Below, piece after piece: positions 1 to 8,260 of a stretch of DNA of 64,000 nucleotides. Within the stretch, counting starts at the first letter, position 1, and each line of letters begins with the position of its first letter. The position numbers were made by a program, and so were the translations under genes. The notes beneath the pieces are model-generated. The model was not told where the DNA came from. It saw only the letters and a list, made by a program, of their open reading frames with translations, and did not search any database. Source of the DNA: Aquibaculum arenosum (lineage in GTDB: Bacteria > Pseudomonadota > Alphaproteobacteria > Kiloniellales > DSM-21159); assembly GCF_029222965.1 (NCBI RefSeq), contig NZ_JARHUD010000008.1, positions 103,915-167,914 of the forward strand. Direction: 5' to 3'.

Positions 1-1
1 G

Positions 2-85
2 CTGGTCGCCGCAGGATTGGGCGCAGCAAGGCTGAGCCCGCGCTGGGGCGCGGAGACTCAATGGACCCGGCACGCCCAGTGCTGA
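2..85 (+). CDS. possible C-terminal tail of an upstream gene (partial)
   Basis: The second reading frame is open from the window edge to a TGA at 83-85 and would encode about 27 residues, beginning with a small-residue hydrophobic stretch. It could be the end of a membrane protein transcribed toward msrP. It is too short to assign a family, and chance openness at this GC content is quite possible. A putative msrQ partner for msrP would be worth looking for just outside the window. Confidence 0.2.
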   Translation: MVAAGLGAARLSPRWGAETQWTRHAQC

Positions 86-148
86 CCACAGCTTCATGCT
101 GCTCGCCGCGCCGATCTGTGCTACACTCCCACGAATGGGAGGTCCGTC

Positions 149-1135
149 ATGTGGATCAAGCGCCGTCCCGACTGGGACATTCCGGAATCTCAGGTCACCC
201 CCGAATCGATCTATCGCCAGCGCCGCCGCTTTCTCACGCAGGCAGGAGCCGGAACGGCACTGGCCCTGACCGCCGGTCTGATGGGCCCCGGCGCCCGGGC
301 CCTGGCGCAGGAAGGCAGCCAGGAGCCCTCGGCCGGCCTCTATCCCGTGCGCCGCAACGAAGCCTATGCGGTTGAACGCGAGCTGACCGAGGAAAAGCTG
401 GCTACCACCTACAACAACTTTTATGAGTTCGGCTCCTCGAAGAACATTTGGCGCCAGGCGCAGGAAATGCAGCTGCGCCCCTGGACCGTCGCTGTGAGCG
501 GCTTGGTCGAGCAGGAACGCAGCTTCGACATTGACGAACTGCTCGCACACATGCCGCTGGAGGAGCGGGTCTACCGCTTCCGCTGCGTCGAGGCCTGGGC
601 CATGGTGGTGCCCTGGTCGGGCTTCGAGTTGTCGCATCTGGTGGCACTCGCCCGGCCCAAAGCGGAAGCGCGCTATCTGCGCTTCACCACGGCCGAACAG
701 CCAGAAGCCATGCGCGGCCTGCGCGCGAGCTGGTATCCCTGGCCCTATCAGGAAGGCCTGACCCTGGCCGAGGCACGCCACCCGCTCGCGTTTATGGCCA
801 GCGGCATCTACGGCAAGCCAATGCCGGCACAAAATGGCGCGCCGCTGCGGCTCGTGCTGCCCTGGAAGTACGGCTTCAAGTCGATCAAGTCGATCGTTGC
901 CATCGAGTTCCTGGCAGAGCGGCCGACCACCTTCTGGGAGACCATTGCGGCCAACGAGTACGGCTTCTGGGCCAACGTTAATCCGGAGGTGCCTCACCCC
1001 CGCTGGTCACAGGCCGAGGAGGAGATCCTGGGCACCGACGAGAAGGTGCCGACCCGGCTTTATAACGGCTATGAAGAGCAGGTGGCCGGCCTCTATGCCG
1101 ACATGGACGGCGAGGCCGAGAAACTGTTCATGTAG
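149..1135 (+). CDS. msrP: protein-methionine-sulfoxide reductase catalytic subunit MsrP (YedY family)
   Basis: Periplasmic molybdenum-cofactor enzyme that reduces methionine sulfoxide in oxidised envelope proteins. The 328-residue length fits the family. The N-terminus carries a Tat signal (RRRFLTQAG, residues about 26-34) followed by an Ala-rich hydrophobic segment. The molybdenum-ligand cysteine lies in YRFRCVEAWAM (near residue 145), and the WKYGFKSIKSI stretch is typical of the family. The start has a GGGAGG ribosome binding site a few bases upstream. The usual heme-binding membrane partner MsrQ is not downstream, where a HlyU-family gene follows after 24 bases. MsrQ may lie upstream of the window or elsewhere. 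Confidence 0.93.
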   Translation: MWIKRRPDWDIPESQVTPESIYRQRRRFLTQAGAGTALALTAGLMGPGARALAQEGSQEPSAGLYPVRRNEAYAVERELTEEKLATTYNNFYEFGSSKNIWRQAQEMQLRPWTVAVSGLVEQERSFDIDELLAHMPLEERVYRFRCVEAWAMVVPWSGFELSHLVALARPKAEARYLRFTTAEQPEAMRGLRASWYPWPYQEGLTLAEARHPLAFMASGIYGKPMPAQNGAPLRLVLPWKYGFKSIKSIVAIEFLAERPTTFWETIAANEYGFWANVNPEVPHPRWSQAEEEILGTDEKVPTRLYNGYEEQVAGLYADMDGEAEKLFM

Positions 1136-1159
1136 GCCGCGCCGTGCTTTACTGCGGCC

Positions 1160-1480
1160 ATGACTGGATTTCTGTCACGACTGTTCGGCGGCGGCCCGGC
1201 GCGCGAGCCCGCAGCTGCCGCCTCGGAAGAGGCTGAACCTCTCGACTACAAGGGCCTGACCATCGAACCGGCCCCGGTGCAGCAGGACGGGCAATGGCGG
1301 GTGGCCGGCACGATCCGCAAGGATGCCGGCACCGACCGCGAGATGGAGCGCGTCTTTCAGCGCGCCGACTGCTTTGCCTCACGGGAGGACGCGGTGTCCT
1401 TCACCGTGATCAAGGGCAAGCAAATCATCGACCAGCGCACCGATCTCTTCGCCGACGGGGAGCCGACGGGCCGCGCCTGA
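1160..1480 (+). CDS. HlyU family protein
   Basis: A 106-residue protein matching the HlyU domain family: a short N-terminal segment with FLSRLFGGG, then DYKGLTIEPAP, QWRVAGTIRKD, and the C-terminal ASREDAVSFTVIKGKQIIDQ block seen in alphaproteobacterial members. HlyU was named as a virulence regulator in Vibrio, but the role of the alphaproteobacterial branch is not established, so only the family is claimed. It follows msrP by 24 bases on the same strand and may be co-transcribed. No strong ribosome binding site is visible. Confidence 0.85.
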   Translation: MTGFLSRLFGGGPAREPAAAASEEAEPLDYKGLTIEPAPVQQDGQWRVAGTIRKDAGTDREMERVFQRADCFASREDAVSFTVIKGKQIIDQRTDLFADGEPTGRA

Positions 1481-1522
1481 CCCCCGGCACCCCATGGAGT
1501 GGTGCCGAGGATCAATTCGGGC

Positions 1523-1990
1523 CTACTCGATCTCGGCGACCGCATCCACTTCGACGGTCACGTCCAGCGGCAAGCAGGGCGCCGCCACTGCTGTGCGGCA
1601 GTGGCGACCGGCATCGCCGAACACCTCGACCATCAGGTCGCTGGCACCGTTGACCACCTTCGGCTGGTCCACGAAGTCGGGTGTCGAGGCAACGAAGCCA
1701 CCCAACCGCACCACGCGCTTGACCCGGTCGAGGTCGCCGTCACAGGCGGCCCTGAGCTGGGCGATGATATTGATGGCGCAGTTGCGCGCCGCTGCCTGAG
1801 CTTCCTCAGCGCTCTGCTCCGCCCCGGCCTTGCCGGTATGGCTGGGCTTGCCGCCAACCAACGGCAGCTGTCCGGAGAGGAAGACGAGGTTCCCGCTCTT
1901 CACAAAGGCAACATAGTTCGCCACCGGGGCCGCGGGCGTCGACAGTTCGATTCCCAGTTCGGCGAGGCGTGCGTCGATCTTTCCGGCCAT
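1523..1990 (-). CDS. RidA family protein (reactive imine/enamine deaminase)
   Basis: A 155-residue member of the Rid/YjgF family, whose characterised members hydrolyse 2-aminoacrylate and other enamine/imine intermediates made by PLP enzymes. The core shows GNLVFLSGQLP, the ARNCAINIIAQLRA helix and the C-terminal CRTAVAAPCLPLDVTVEV block containing the conserved arginine. The start at 1990 is preferred over a longer upstream reading because it has AGGAGG about 9 bases upstream and the upstream residues do not resemble the family. It is convergent with the HlyU-family gene. Confident at family level; the exact substrate is unknown. Confidence 0.9.
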   Translation of the reverse strand: MAGKIDARLAELGIELSTPAAPVANYVAFVKSGNLVFLSGQLPLVGGKPSHTGKAGAEQSAEEAQAAARNCAINIIAQLRAACDGDLDRVKRVVRLGGFVASTPDFVDQPKVVNGASDLMVEVFGDAGRHCRTAVAAPCLPLDVTVEVDAVAEIE

Positions 1991-2349
1991 GGGCTGTTGT
2001 CTCCTCCTGAAGAAGCCGTTTGTGAACAAGGCCCTGCTATAGCGGCCCTGCGCTTGCGAGACCAGCACCGCCGCCGACACGGGCTTGTGTGAGCGCGACC
2101 TTTCGGGGCTGGAGGATCACCACCATCTGCGCTCTCAGCCCGCTGCAAAGCAGCCCATCAAGGGCATCGCACGCGTGACGCCCCGCATGTCCCAACAAGG
2201 TCATAGAAATGCACACCGGGGCCACGCCATCTCCTGTAGCGGGCGGAGTACACCGTTCCGTCCAGGGGTCGGAGCCAAACCGTCCGCTTCCGTGTTTCAT
2301 CACGCAAATACTCTGCACAGCAACAACCCATGGGATTCAACGCAACTGC
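1991..2349. other. intergenic region between ridA-like gene and opgH operon
   Basis: About 360 bases between divergently transcribed genes. It must hold the promoters for the RidA gene (leftward) and for the opgH operon (rightward). A TATAGC-like hexamer on the minus strand near 2036-2041 could be the RidA -10 element, but no good -35 is visible. The downstream reading frame extends upstream to an ATG at 2209, but that extension has no protein-like features. No RNA gene or repeat was recognised. Confidence 0.4.
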
Positions 2350-2826
2350 ATGAAACCACCCATTCCCTATTCACGCGCCAACGCACCCTTGCGCGAGCGA
2401 CTGACCCTTCTTGGCGTGGAGGCGGCGGTTGATCAGGCCGCACTCCAGGCGCGGATCGAGCGGCACCGCCTGGCCGGGGAAAGCTTGAAGGCTGCCTACG
2501 AACGCCAGCTCCTGGAATGGTTCGACGCCCAGGCCATGCGCATCGAGGCGCCGAGCACGGCCGGCACCGCGCGCAGCGTGGCAGCCGCTGAGGCTGCCGT
2601 TGCCTTGAGCGGGGTCGCCGCACGCTGGCCGGAACGCTTCTTGGCGACACGGCCGCTACCGGTCGAAGATCTGCGCCGGCTCTACGCTGCCTTGCCCGAT
2701 CCGGCGCCGCCGGTGCGCCCACGTGCCATGCCGGAACAGCCGTTGCAGGCTTGGAGCCTGCGCGACCTGCTGCCGGCACCCTCTCTCCCGCGCCTCCCGC
2801 AACGCGCCCGGGTGCGGCTGAGCTGA
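2350..2826 (+). CDS. uncharacterised protein encoded directly upstream of opgH
   Basis: A 158-residue Ala/Arg/Leu-rich, probably cytoplasmic protein with no signal peptide or membrane segment. It starts with MKPPIPYSRANAPLRERL and has a helical, charged middle region and a Pro-rich tail. I do not recognise a family. It ends 4 bases before opgH, so the two are almost certainly co-translated. E. coli OpgH has a roughly 140-residue cytoplasmic N-terminal extension that the OpgH here lacks, so this gene might encode an equivalent split-off regulatory part; that is inference without sequence similarity. An upstream in-frame ATG at 2209 is an alternative start. Confidence 0.6.
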   Translation: MKPPIPYSRANAPLRERLTLLGVEAAVDQAALQARIERHRLAGESLKAAYERQLLEWFDAQAMRIEAPSTAGTARSVAAAEAAVALSGVAARWPERFLATRPLPVEDLRRLYAALPDPAPPVRPRAMPEQPLQAWSLRDLLPAPSLPRLPQRARVRLS

Positions 2827-2830
2827 AGTC

Positions 2831-4822
2831 ATGGAAACGCGCGGTTTGGCGATCACCGCCGCCCTGCGTCGCCTGGCGGTCCTGGGCGGCAGCCTGGCAA
2901 CCACGGCTCTGGCGGCCGTGGCCTTCCAGGAGGCGCTGGGCTTGACCCAGCCGGGTCCGGCCGAGTGGCTCTACACCGCTCTCTTTGCCTTTCTGACTTT
3001 CTGGCTGGCGCTGTCCTTCTGGAATGTGCTGGTGGGATTCTTTGCCGCGCTCACGCGCTGGCCACAGCCGGGCTTGAACCCAGACACGCCGGATGGCCCG
3101 CTTCCGGAGCGGGTGGCGGTGCTGATGCCCGTCTACAACGAGGATCCCAACCAGGTTTTCGCCAACATCGCAGCCATGTACGAGGGGTTGGCCCGACGCC
3201 CTGAAGGCCAGCGTTTCGACTTCTTCGTCCTCAGCGACACCACCGACCCGCGGGTCTGGGTGGCGGAAGAGGCCGCCTGGTTCGCGGCGCGCCGGCTGCT
3301 CAAGGGCGCCGGCACGCTGCACTATCGGCGGCGCAGCCAGAACCTGGGCAAGAAGGCCGGCAACATCGCCGATTTCTGCCGGCGCTGGGGCGCGCACTAC
3401 GAGGCCATGGTGGTGCTGGATGCCGACTCCCTCATGGCGCCCGACACACTCATCGCCATGGCACGCCGGCTGGAAGCTAACCCACGGCTGGGTCTGCTGC
3501 AGGTGCCGCCGACCCTCGTCAACCGCTCCAGTCTCTTTGCCCGCCTGCAGCAGTGGGCGAGCCTGGTCGCCACCCCGGTTCTGGCCGAAGGTATGGCCTT
3601 CTGGGGTTTGGGACAGGGCAACTTCTGGGGCCACAACGCGATCATACGCACCCGCGCCTTCACTGAAAGCTGCGGCCTGCCGGAGCTGCCGGGGCGCAAG
3701 CCCTTCGGCGGCCACGTGATGAGCCACGACTTCGTTGAGGCCGCCTTGCTGGTACGGGCCGGCTGGGAGGTGCGCATGGCGCCCGACCTCGGCGGCAGTT
3801 GGGAGGAGCCACCGCCCACGGCGCTGGACCATGCGATGCGCGACCGCCGCTGGTGCCAGGGCAATTTACAGCATGCCAAGGTGCTGCCGGCACGCGGACT
3901 GCACTGGGTGAGTCGCCTGCATCTGGCCCAGGGAATCATGGCCTATCTCGCCTCGCCGCTCTGGCTGGCCTTCCTGCTGCTGGGCCTTGGCATCGCCGCC
4001 GGCCTGTCGCTGAGTGGGGGGGCCGCCGCGACCGCCGATGCCGCGCCGAGGCTGGCGAGTGCCCTGCCGCTGGTCAGCGTGATTGCGGTTCTGCTCTTTG
4101 CGCCGCGGGTTTTGGGTCTCCTGCTGCTCCTGCTGTCGCCGCAGCGGCGCCTCGTCGGCGGTTCGGTGCGCGCGCTGTTCTCCACACTGCTGGAAATGTT
4201 CTCCTCGATCCTGCTGGCGCCGGTGATGCTGGTCTGGCATGTGCGCTTCGTTTTCGAGGTGCTGAGCGGACGCGACGGCGGCTGGAGCAGCCAGCACCGT
4301 GAGGATGGGGCGATGCTGCCCTTCGGCCTGGCCTTCGCCGCCACGCGGGCGCAGTTCCTGGCCGGCCTGGTCGCGGCACTGCTTTTGCTGATGATGCCGC
4401 TCGGCCTGGCTCTCTGGTTCTCGCCCATTGTCCTCGGCCTGCTACTGGCGCCGGTGACGCTCTGGCTCGGCTCGAGCCCGGGATTGGGGCGGGCGGCACG
4501 GGCTCTGGGCCTCTTCCTCATTCCCGAGGAAAGCGCACCGCCTCGGGTGCTCCAGCGGGCGCGGGAACTCGATGCGCACCCGTTGGTCGACTTGCCGGAT
4601 GGCGGACTGCAGGCATTGCTGCGCGACCGGCGTTTGCTGCTGTTGCACCGCGCGCTGGTCGCCGCCGCCGACGATCCGCCGGCGCCCGACCTGCTGCGCC
4701 GCGCTCTGGTCAAGCAGGCAACGGGCCAAGCCCTGGAGCGGCAGGAAGAGGCGGCCCTGCTGGCCGATCCGGTGTCGCTAAGCCGGCTGCTCCGGCGACC
4801 GGAGCACTCGCCTCAGGGCTGA
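2831..4822 (+). CDS. mdoH: glucans biosynthesis glucosyltransferase MdoH/OpgH
   Basis: Inner-membrane family-2 glycosyltransferase that polymerises glucose from UDP-glucose into the backbone of periplasmic glucans. The 663 residues show paired N-terminal membrane segments (about 14-80), the nucleotide-sugar domain with LMPVYNEDP and FFVLSDTTDP, the metal-binding LDADSLM, the acceptor-site DRRWCQGNLQ, then several C-terminal membrane segments (about 375-570). Compared with E. coli OpgH it lacks the long cytoplasmic N-terminal extension. No opgG (mdoG) gene is adjacent, although the two are normally paired in gammaproteobacteria. Its 3' end overlaps the convergent HAD gene by 10 bases. Confidence 0.94.
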   Translation: METRGLAITAALRRLAVLGGSLATTALAAVAFQEALGLTQPGPAEWLYTALFAFLTFWLALSFWNVLVGFFAALTRWPQPGLNPDTPDGPLPERVAVLMPVYNEDPNQVFANIAAMYEGLARRPEGQRFDFFVLSDTTDPRVWVAEEAAWFAARRLLKGAGTLHYRRRSQNLGKKAGNIADFCRRWGAHYEAMVVLDADSLMAPDTLIAMARRLEANPRLGLLQVPPTLVNRSSLFARLQQWASLVATPVLAEGMAFWGLGQGNFWGHNAIIRTRAFTESCGLPELPGRKPFGGHVMSHDFVEAALLVRAGWEVRMAPDLGGSWEEPPPTALDHAMRDRRWCQGNLQHAKVLPARGLHWVSRLHLAQGIMAYLASPLWLAFLLLGLGIAAGLSLSGGAAATADAAPRLASALPLVSVIAVLLFAPRVLGLLLLLLSPQRRLVGGSVRALFSTLLEMFSSILLAPVMLVWHVRFVFEVLSGRDGGWSSQHREDGAMLPFGLAFAATRAQFLAGLVAALLLLMMPLGLALWFSPIVLGLLLAPVTLWLGSSPGLGRAARALGLFLIPEESAPPRVLQRARELDAHPLVDLPDGGLQALLRDRRLLLLHRALVAAADDPPAPDLLRRALVKQATGQALERQEEAALLADPVSLSRLLRRPEHSPQG

Positions 4823-5505
4823 ACTTCAAGCGGCCGGCGCGCCACATCGCGGACGAGCAGCCGCGCCAGGTCTTGCGCATCCTCGGCAATCCAGCCCGCC
4901 CCCGCGGCGCGCAAGCGCTCGCCCTGCCCCGGCAGGCTGTGACTGGCACCCAAGAAACCGATCACCGGAATGCCGGCCGTCCGCGCCGCTTGCACCCCGG
5001 TCACGCTGTCCTCGATCACCAGTGCCTCCCCCGGCGCAAATCCCATGCGCTGGGCGGCGTGGGCGTGCAGATCGGGGGCCGGCTTGGGTCGGGGCACTTC
5101 CTCAGCGCTGAAAACGGCCTCTGCCGCAAAGCTCTCCGACAAGCCCGCCAGGCGCAGGGTTTCGCGCAGCCGCGCCCGGCTGGAGTTGGAGGCAACGCAG
5201 CGCGCCCCCGCCAGATCGCCCAGCAGTTCGGTGATGCCGGCAATCGGCCGCAGCTCGCGCGCGAAGAGGCCGAGGCTGTGGTCCAGCACGCGCGCCAGGA
5301 TGTCGTCAGGCAGGGTTACCCCCCGCTCCCGCCCCACGGCCTCTGCCAGCATGGCATCGGTGTAGCCGGTGTAGCGCGCCGCCATCTCGGCCTCGTCGTA
5401 AGCCACGCCACAGTCGCTCAGCACCTCACACCAAGCCCGCGCTGACAGCGCCTCGCTGTCGATCAGCACACCATCGCAGTCGAAGATCAGCAGGGACGTG
5501 GTCAT
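4813..5505 (-). CDS. HAD-superfamily hydrolase (phosphoglycolate phosphatase / beta-phosphoglucomutase-like)
   Basis: A 230-residue HAD phosphatase with the four motifs in order: FDCDGVLIDSE (nucleophile Asp), ASNSSRARL (motif II Ser), RPKPAPD (motif III Lys) and VIEDSVTGVQAA (motif IV acidic pair). The cap between motifs I and II is the helical type seen in GPH/beta-phosphoglucomutase proteins. The substrate is a small phosphorylated metabolite that cannot be named from sequence. The start at 5505 gives the canonical MTTSLLIFDCDG opening; longer upstream readings run into the neighbouring gene. It lies 8 bases after the DUF2244 gene, probably in the same transcript. Confidence 0.87.
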   Translation of the reverse strand: MTTSLLIFDCDGVLIDSEALSARAWCEVLSDCGVAYDEAEMAARYTGYTDAMLAEAVGRERGVTLPDDILARVLDHSLGLFARELRPIAGITELLGDLAGARCVASNSSRARLRETLRLAGLSESFAAEAVFSAEEVPRPKPAPDLHAHAAQRMGFAPGEALVIEDSVTGVQAARTAGIPVIGFLGASHSLPGQGERLRAAGAGWIAEDAQDLARLLVRDVARRPLEVQP

Positions 5506-5513
5506 GGCAGGGG

Positions 5514-6011
5514 TCAGACCGTCGCCCGCGTGCGCAGGATGGCGCGCTGAAGCGCTTCCGCCAGGGATATGCGCTCCGCCGGCGCCAGGAAGCGCCCGAT
5601 GATCAGGCGGCGGCCGTGGCTGGTCAGCGCAAGCTGCGGGTCCGGGCCGTGCGGCGGCAGCAACTCGACGCGCAGCCAATAGGGCTGAAAGCTCCAGGAC
5701 TGCGCCCGGCCGCGATGGTCGATCCGGCGCACCTCGAGGCGCTGGCGCGTCAACGCCAGGGTCTCACAGCTGCTGCCCCGGCGATAGTTAACCCGGAAGG
5801 CCAGGAAGAGCAGCAGGAACTCCAGCCCCATGAAGCCGATCACCGGCCAGGCCCCGATCAGAAAGAAGCCCAACCCCAGGCTGAAGCCGAGGAGGGCCAC
5901 GGCGGCCATGAGAAGATAGAACCCCCGCGGCGAGAGGGAGCGGTGCGGTGTCAGCACGGCGTCGAAGATCAGCTCTTCCGCAGCCGCGCCGTCTGGCGAT
6001 TGCTGGCTCAT
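5514..6011 (-). CDS. DUF2244 domain-containing membrane protein
   Basis: A 165-residue protein matching DUF2244, a family found widely in alphaproteobacteria and some other proteobacteria. Two hydrophobic segments (GFYLLMAAVALLGF and AWPVIGFMGLEFLLLFLAF) form a hairpin near the N-terminus. A soluble C-terminal part follows with a YWLRVEL core and the characteristic GRRLIIGRFLAPAER stretch. Function is unknown. The start was placed at MSQQSPDG. An upstream in-frame ATG (MLGDMSQQ) is possible. It heads a two-gene unit with the HAD hydrolase and is divergent from nth. Confidence 0.85.
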   Translation of the reverse strand: MSQQSPDGAAAEELIFDAVLTPHRSLSPRGFYLLMAAVALLGFSLGLGFFLIGAWPVIGFMGLEFLLLFLAFRVNYRRGSSCETLALTRQRLEVRRIDHRGRAQSWSFQPYWLRVELLPPHGPDPQLALTSHGRRLIIGRFLAPAERISLAEALQRAILRTRATV

Positions 6012-6130
6012 GTCGCCTAACATAGGCCCGGCTCGCCCAAACGGCAAAGCCGCGTTATCGTGCGCAGCCGTGCGTTTTCATCTCGCCTCGATTCACCTCG
6101 CAAAGATCGTCACCAACACCGGAAGTCCCC

Positions 6131-6766
6131 ATGCGCAAGGCCGATATCGTCGCCTTCTTCGACCGCCTCGCCGCCGCCCTGCCCGAGCCCAAGGGCGAGT
6201 TGGAGTACAGCAATCCCTACACCCTGCTGGTGGCCGTCGTGCTGTCGGCTCAAGCCACCGACGTGGGGGTCAATAAGGCAACCCGCGGCCTCTTCGCCGT
6301 GGCGGACACGCCGGAGAAGATGCTGGCCCTGGGCGAGGAGGGGGTGCGCCAACACATCCGCACCATCGGCCTTTTCAACACCAAGGCCAAGAACGTCATC
6401 AAGCTCTCGCGCATCCTGGTGGAGGAGCATGGCAGCGTCGTGCCGCAGGAGCGCGCGGTGCTGGAGAAGCTGCCGGGCGTGGGGCGCAAAACCGCCAACG
6501 TCGTGCTCAACATCGCCTTCGGGCAGCCGACGATCGCCGTGGACACCCACATCTTCCGCGTCGGCAACCGCACCGGCCTGGCACCGGGCAAGACGCCGCT
6601 GGAGGTGGAACGCAAACTGGAGAAGGTGGTGCCGCCCAACCGCCGCCTGCACGCCCACCATTGGCTGATTTTGCACGGCCGCTACATCTGCAAGGCGCGC
6701 AAGCCCGACTGCCCCGCCTGCATCGTGAACGACCTCTGCGCCTACAAGGCGAAGACGGTGGCGTGA
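6131..6766 (+). CDS. nth: endonuclease III (DNA glycosylase/AP lyase)
   Basis: Bifunctional base-excision-repair enzyme removing oxidised pyrimidines and cutting at abasic sites. The 211 residues include the helix-hairpin-helix LPGVGRKTANVVLN with the catalytic lysine, the catalytic aspartate in VDTHIFRV, and a complete C-terminal [4Fe-4S] motif C-x6-C-x2-C-x5-C (from CKARKPDC to DLC). The length matches the family. It is monocistronic as far as can be seen, convergent with the HD-domain gene 7 bases downstream. Confidence 0.97.
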   Translation: MRKADIVAFFDRLAAALPEPKGELEYSNPYTLLVAVVLSAQATDVGVNKATRGLFAVADTPEKMLALGEEGVRQHIRTIGLFNTKAKNVIKLSRILVEEHGSVVPQERAVLEKLPGVGRKTANVVLNIAFGQPTIAVDTHIFRVGNRTGLAPGKTPLEVERKLEKVVPPNRRLHAHHWLILHGRYICKARKPDCPACIVNDLCAYKAKTVA

Positions 6767-6773
6767 GCTCCGC

Positions 6774-7355
6774 TCAGGCTGCCGTGACGTTCTGCCCGGC
6801 GAAGGGGCTGCGGGCGAAGATGCGGCGCACCATCGGCTCGAAATGCTCCAGTGGCAGGTGGTCGTAGTCGGGGTCGAAGCAGTTCTGGTCATAGAGCGCG
6901 CAGAACTCAACCGTGCGCTCATAGCAGGGGTGGTCGCGGTAGCGCTCGCGCTCGTTGCGGTCGCCGCCCAGGTGGTGGAAGTAGTAATAGCCCTGGAAGA
7001 TGCCGTGGTGCTTCACCATCCACCAGTTCTCCTCAGAGACGTAGGGACGGAGCACGGAGGCGGCGAAGTCGCTGTGGTTCCAGGGCGCCAGCATGTCGCC
7101 GATGTCGTGCAGCAAGGCGCAGACCACATACTCCTCATCCCGCCCGTCGCGCGCGGCCCGGGTGGCACTCTGCAGCGAGTGGGTCAGGCGGTCGACGGGA
7201 TAGCCGTCGAAGGAGCCGGCGAGACCGCGCAGCGACTCGAGCACCCGGTCCGGGAGGGCCGCCGTCTGTTCCTCGGCCAGGCGGTCGAGCAGTTCGTAGT
7301 CCTCCCGCGTCCCCTCTTCCATGCGGGTGAAGCTGACTGTGCGCGCGGTTGTCAT
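6774..7355 (-). CDS. HD-domain protein, candidate mixed-valent diiron oxygenase (PhnZ/TmpB-like)
   Basis: A 193-residue single-domain HD protein. The metal-ligand pattern is complete for the diiron HD type: H59 (THSLQSA), H83-D84 (LLHDIGD), H94 (NHSDFA), H116/H117 (VKHHGIFQ) and D156 (LYDQNCF). Five to six such ligands plus the HHGIFQxYYYFHH region resemble PhnZ and TmpB, oxygenases that cleave hydroxyphosphonates, rather than HD phosphohydrolases. No phosphonate gene lies nearby, so the substrate is open, and ordinary phosphohydrolase activity cannot be excluded. A good ribosome binding site (GGAGAG) precedes the start. It stands alone between nth and a beta-lactamase-fold gene. Confidence 0.7.
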   Translation of the reverse strand: MTTARTVSFTRMEEGTREDYELLDRLAEEQTAALPDRVLESLRGLAGSFDGYPVDRLTHSLQSATRAARDGRDEEYVVCALLHDIGDMLAPWNHSDFAASVLRPYVSEENWWMVKHHGIFQGYYYFHHLGGDRNERERYRDHPCYERTVEFCALYDQNCFDPDYDHLPLEHFEPMVRRIFARSPFAGQNVTAA

Positions 7356-7504
7356 GGGTGGCTCTCCGATGGCGGTGTCTCAGATACCCGATTTGTAGCA
7401 GCCCCGGCGCCCGCGGTCATGACCGGGAGGGGCGGCGCCTTGTCGTCGACAGCCATGCGCCACACCGGGCCTGCGCACCGCCTCCATCCTGCTATACTGC
7501 GCCC

Positions 7505-8260
7505 ATGCGCATCGCCACCGCCGAAAGCTGGTACGAGACCCGCAGGCTGCCCGACGGCCTGACCTGGATCTACGAACCGCACATCAAGCCCTTCTACCGC
7601 TGCAACATCTGGCATCTGCGCGGGCGTGAGCGCGACCTGCTGATCGACAGCGGCAGCGGCAGCGGCCTGGTGTCCTTGCGCCGGCAGGTGGCACTGCTGG
7701 CGGAACGGCCGTTGCTGGCGGTCGCCACCCACACGCACTTCGACCACATCGGCAGCCATCACGAGTTCGCCGAGCGCGCCGTCCACGCGGCCGAAGCCGA
7801 ATTGCTGGCCCGGCCGGAGCGCAAGGCCACCCTGGCCGATCCCTATGCCACAAAGGAGATGTTCGAGGCGCTGCCGCCCGGCGACTGGGACGAGGGGGCC
7901 TACCAGATCGCCCCGGCCCCCGCGACGCGGCTGCTGGAGGAAGGCAGCGTGGTCGACCTGGGCGATCGCCACTTCGAGGTGCTGCACCTGCCCGGCCACT
8001 CGCCCGGCTCCATCGCGCTCTGGGAGGCCGCCAGCGGCATTCTTTTCTCCGGCGACACCATCTACGACGGACCGCTGGTGGACGACTGCCGCGGCGCCGA
8101 ACTTGCGGCCTACCGCCGCTCCCTGGAGCGCCTGCTGGAGCTGCCGGTGCAGGTAGTCCACGGCGGGCACTTCCCGAGCTTCGGCCGGGAGCGGCTGCGC
8201 GCGCTCATCCGCGCCTGGCTTGAGGGGCGGCCACCGCCCGAGGCGGCAGCAGGATCGTAG
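7505..8260 (+). CDS. MBL-fold metallo-hydrolase
   Basis: A 251-residue metallo-beta-lactamase-fold hydrolase. It has the THTHFDHIGSH metal motif (HxHxDH), a second-site HLPGHSPGS, the bridging aspartate in LFSGDTIYDG and a C-terminal HGGHFPSF. This is the complete ligand set of a binuclear zinc hydrolase of the glyoxalase II/lactonase type. The substrate is not deducible. The start at 7505 fits the family; the frame runs open further upstream without homology. The last 56 bases overlap the convergent EamA gene, so the C-terminal tail is probably not conserved. Confidence 0.85.
   Translation: MRIATAESWYETRRLPDGLTWIYEPHIKPFYRCNIWHLRGRERDLLIDSGSGSGLVSLRRQVALLAERPLLAVATHTHFDHIGSHHEFAERAVHAAEAELLARPERKATLADPYATKEMFEALPPGDWDEGAYQIAPAPATRLLEEGSVVDLGDRHFEVLHLPGHSPGSIALWEAASGILFSGDTIYDGPLVDDCRGAELAAYRRSLERLLELPVQVVHGGHFPSFGRERLRALIRAWLEGRPPPEAAAGS

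Noticed and set aside
2300..3832. 510-residue open frame on the minus strand opposite opgH
   Set aside because: It is antisense to a clear glycosyltransferase, has low-complexity Arg/Gly/Gln composition and no family motif; long antisense frames are common at this GC content.
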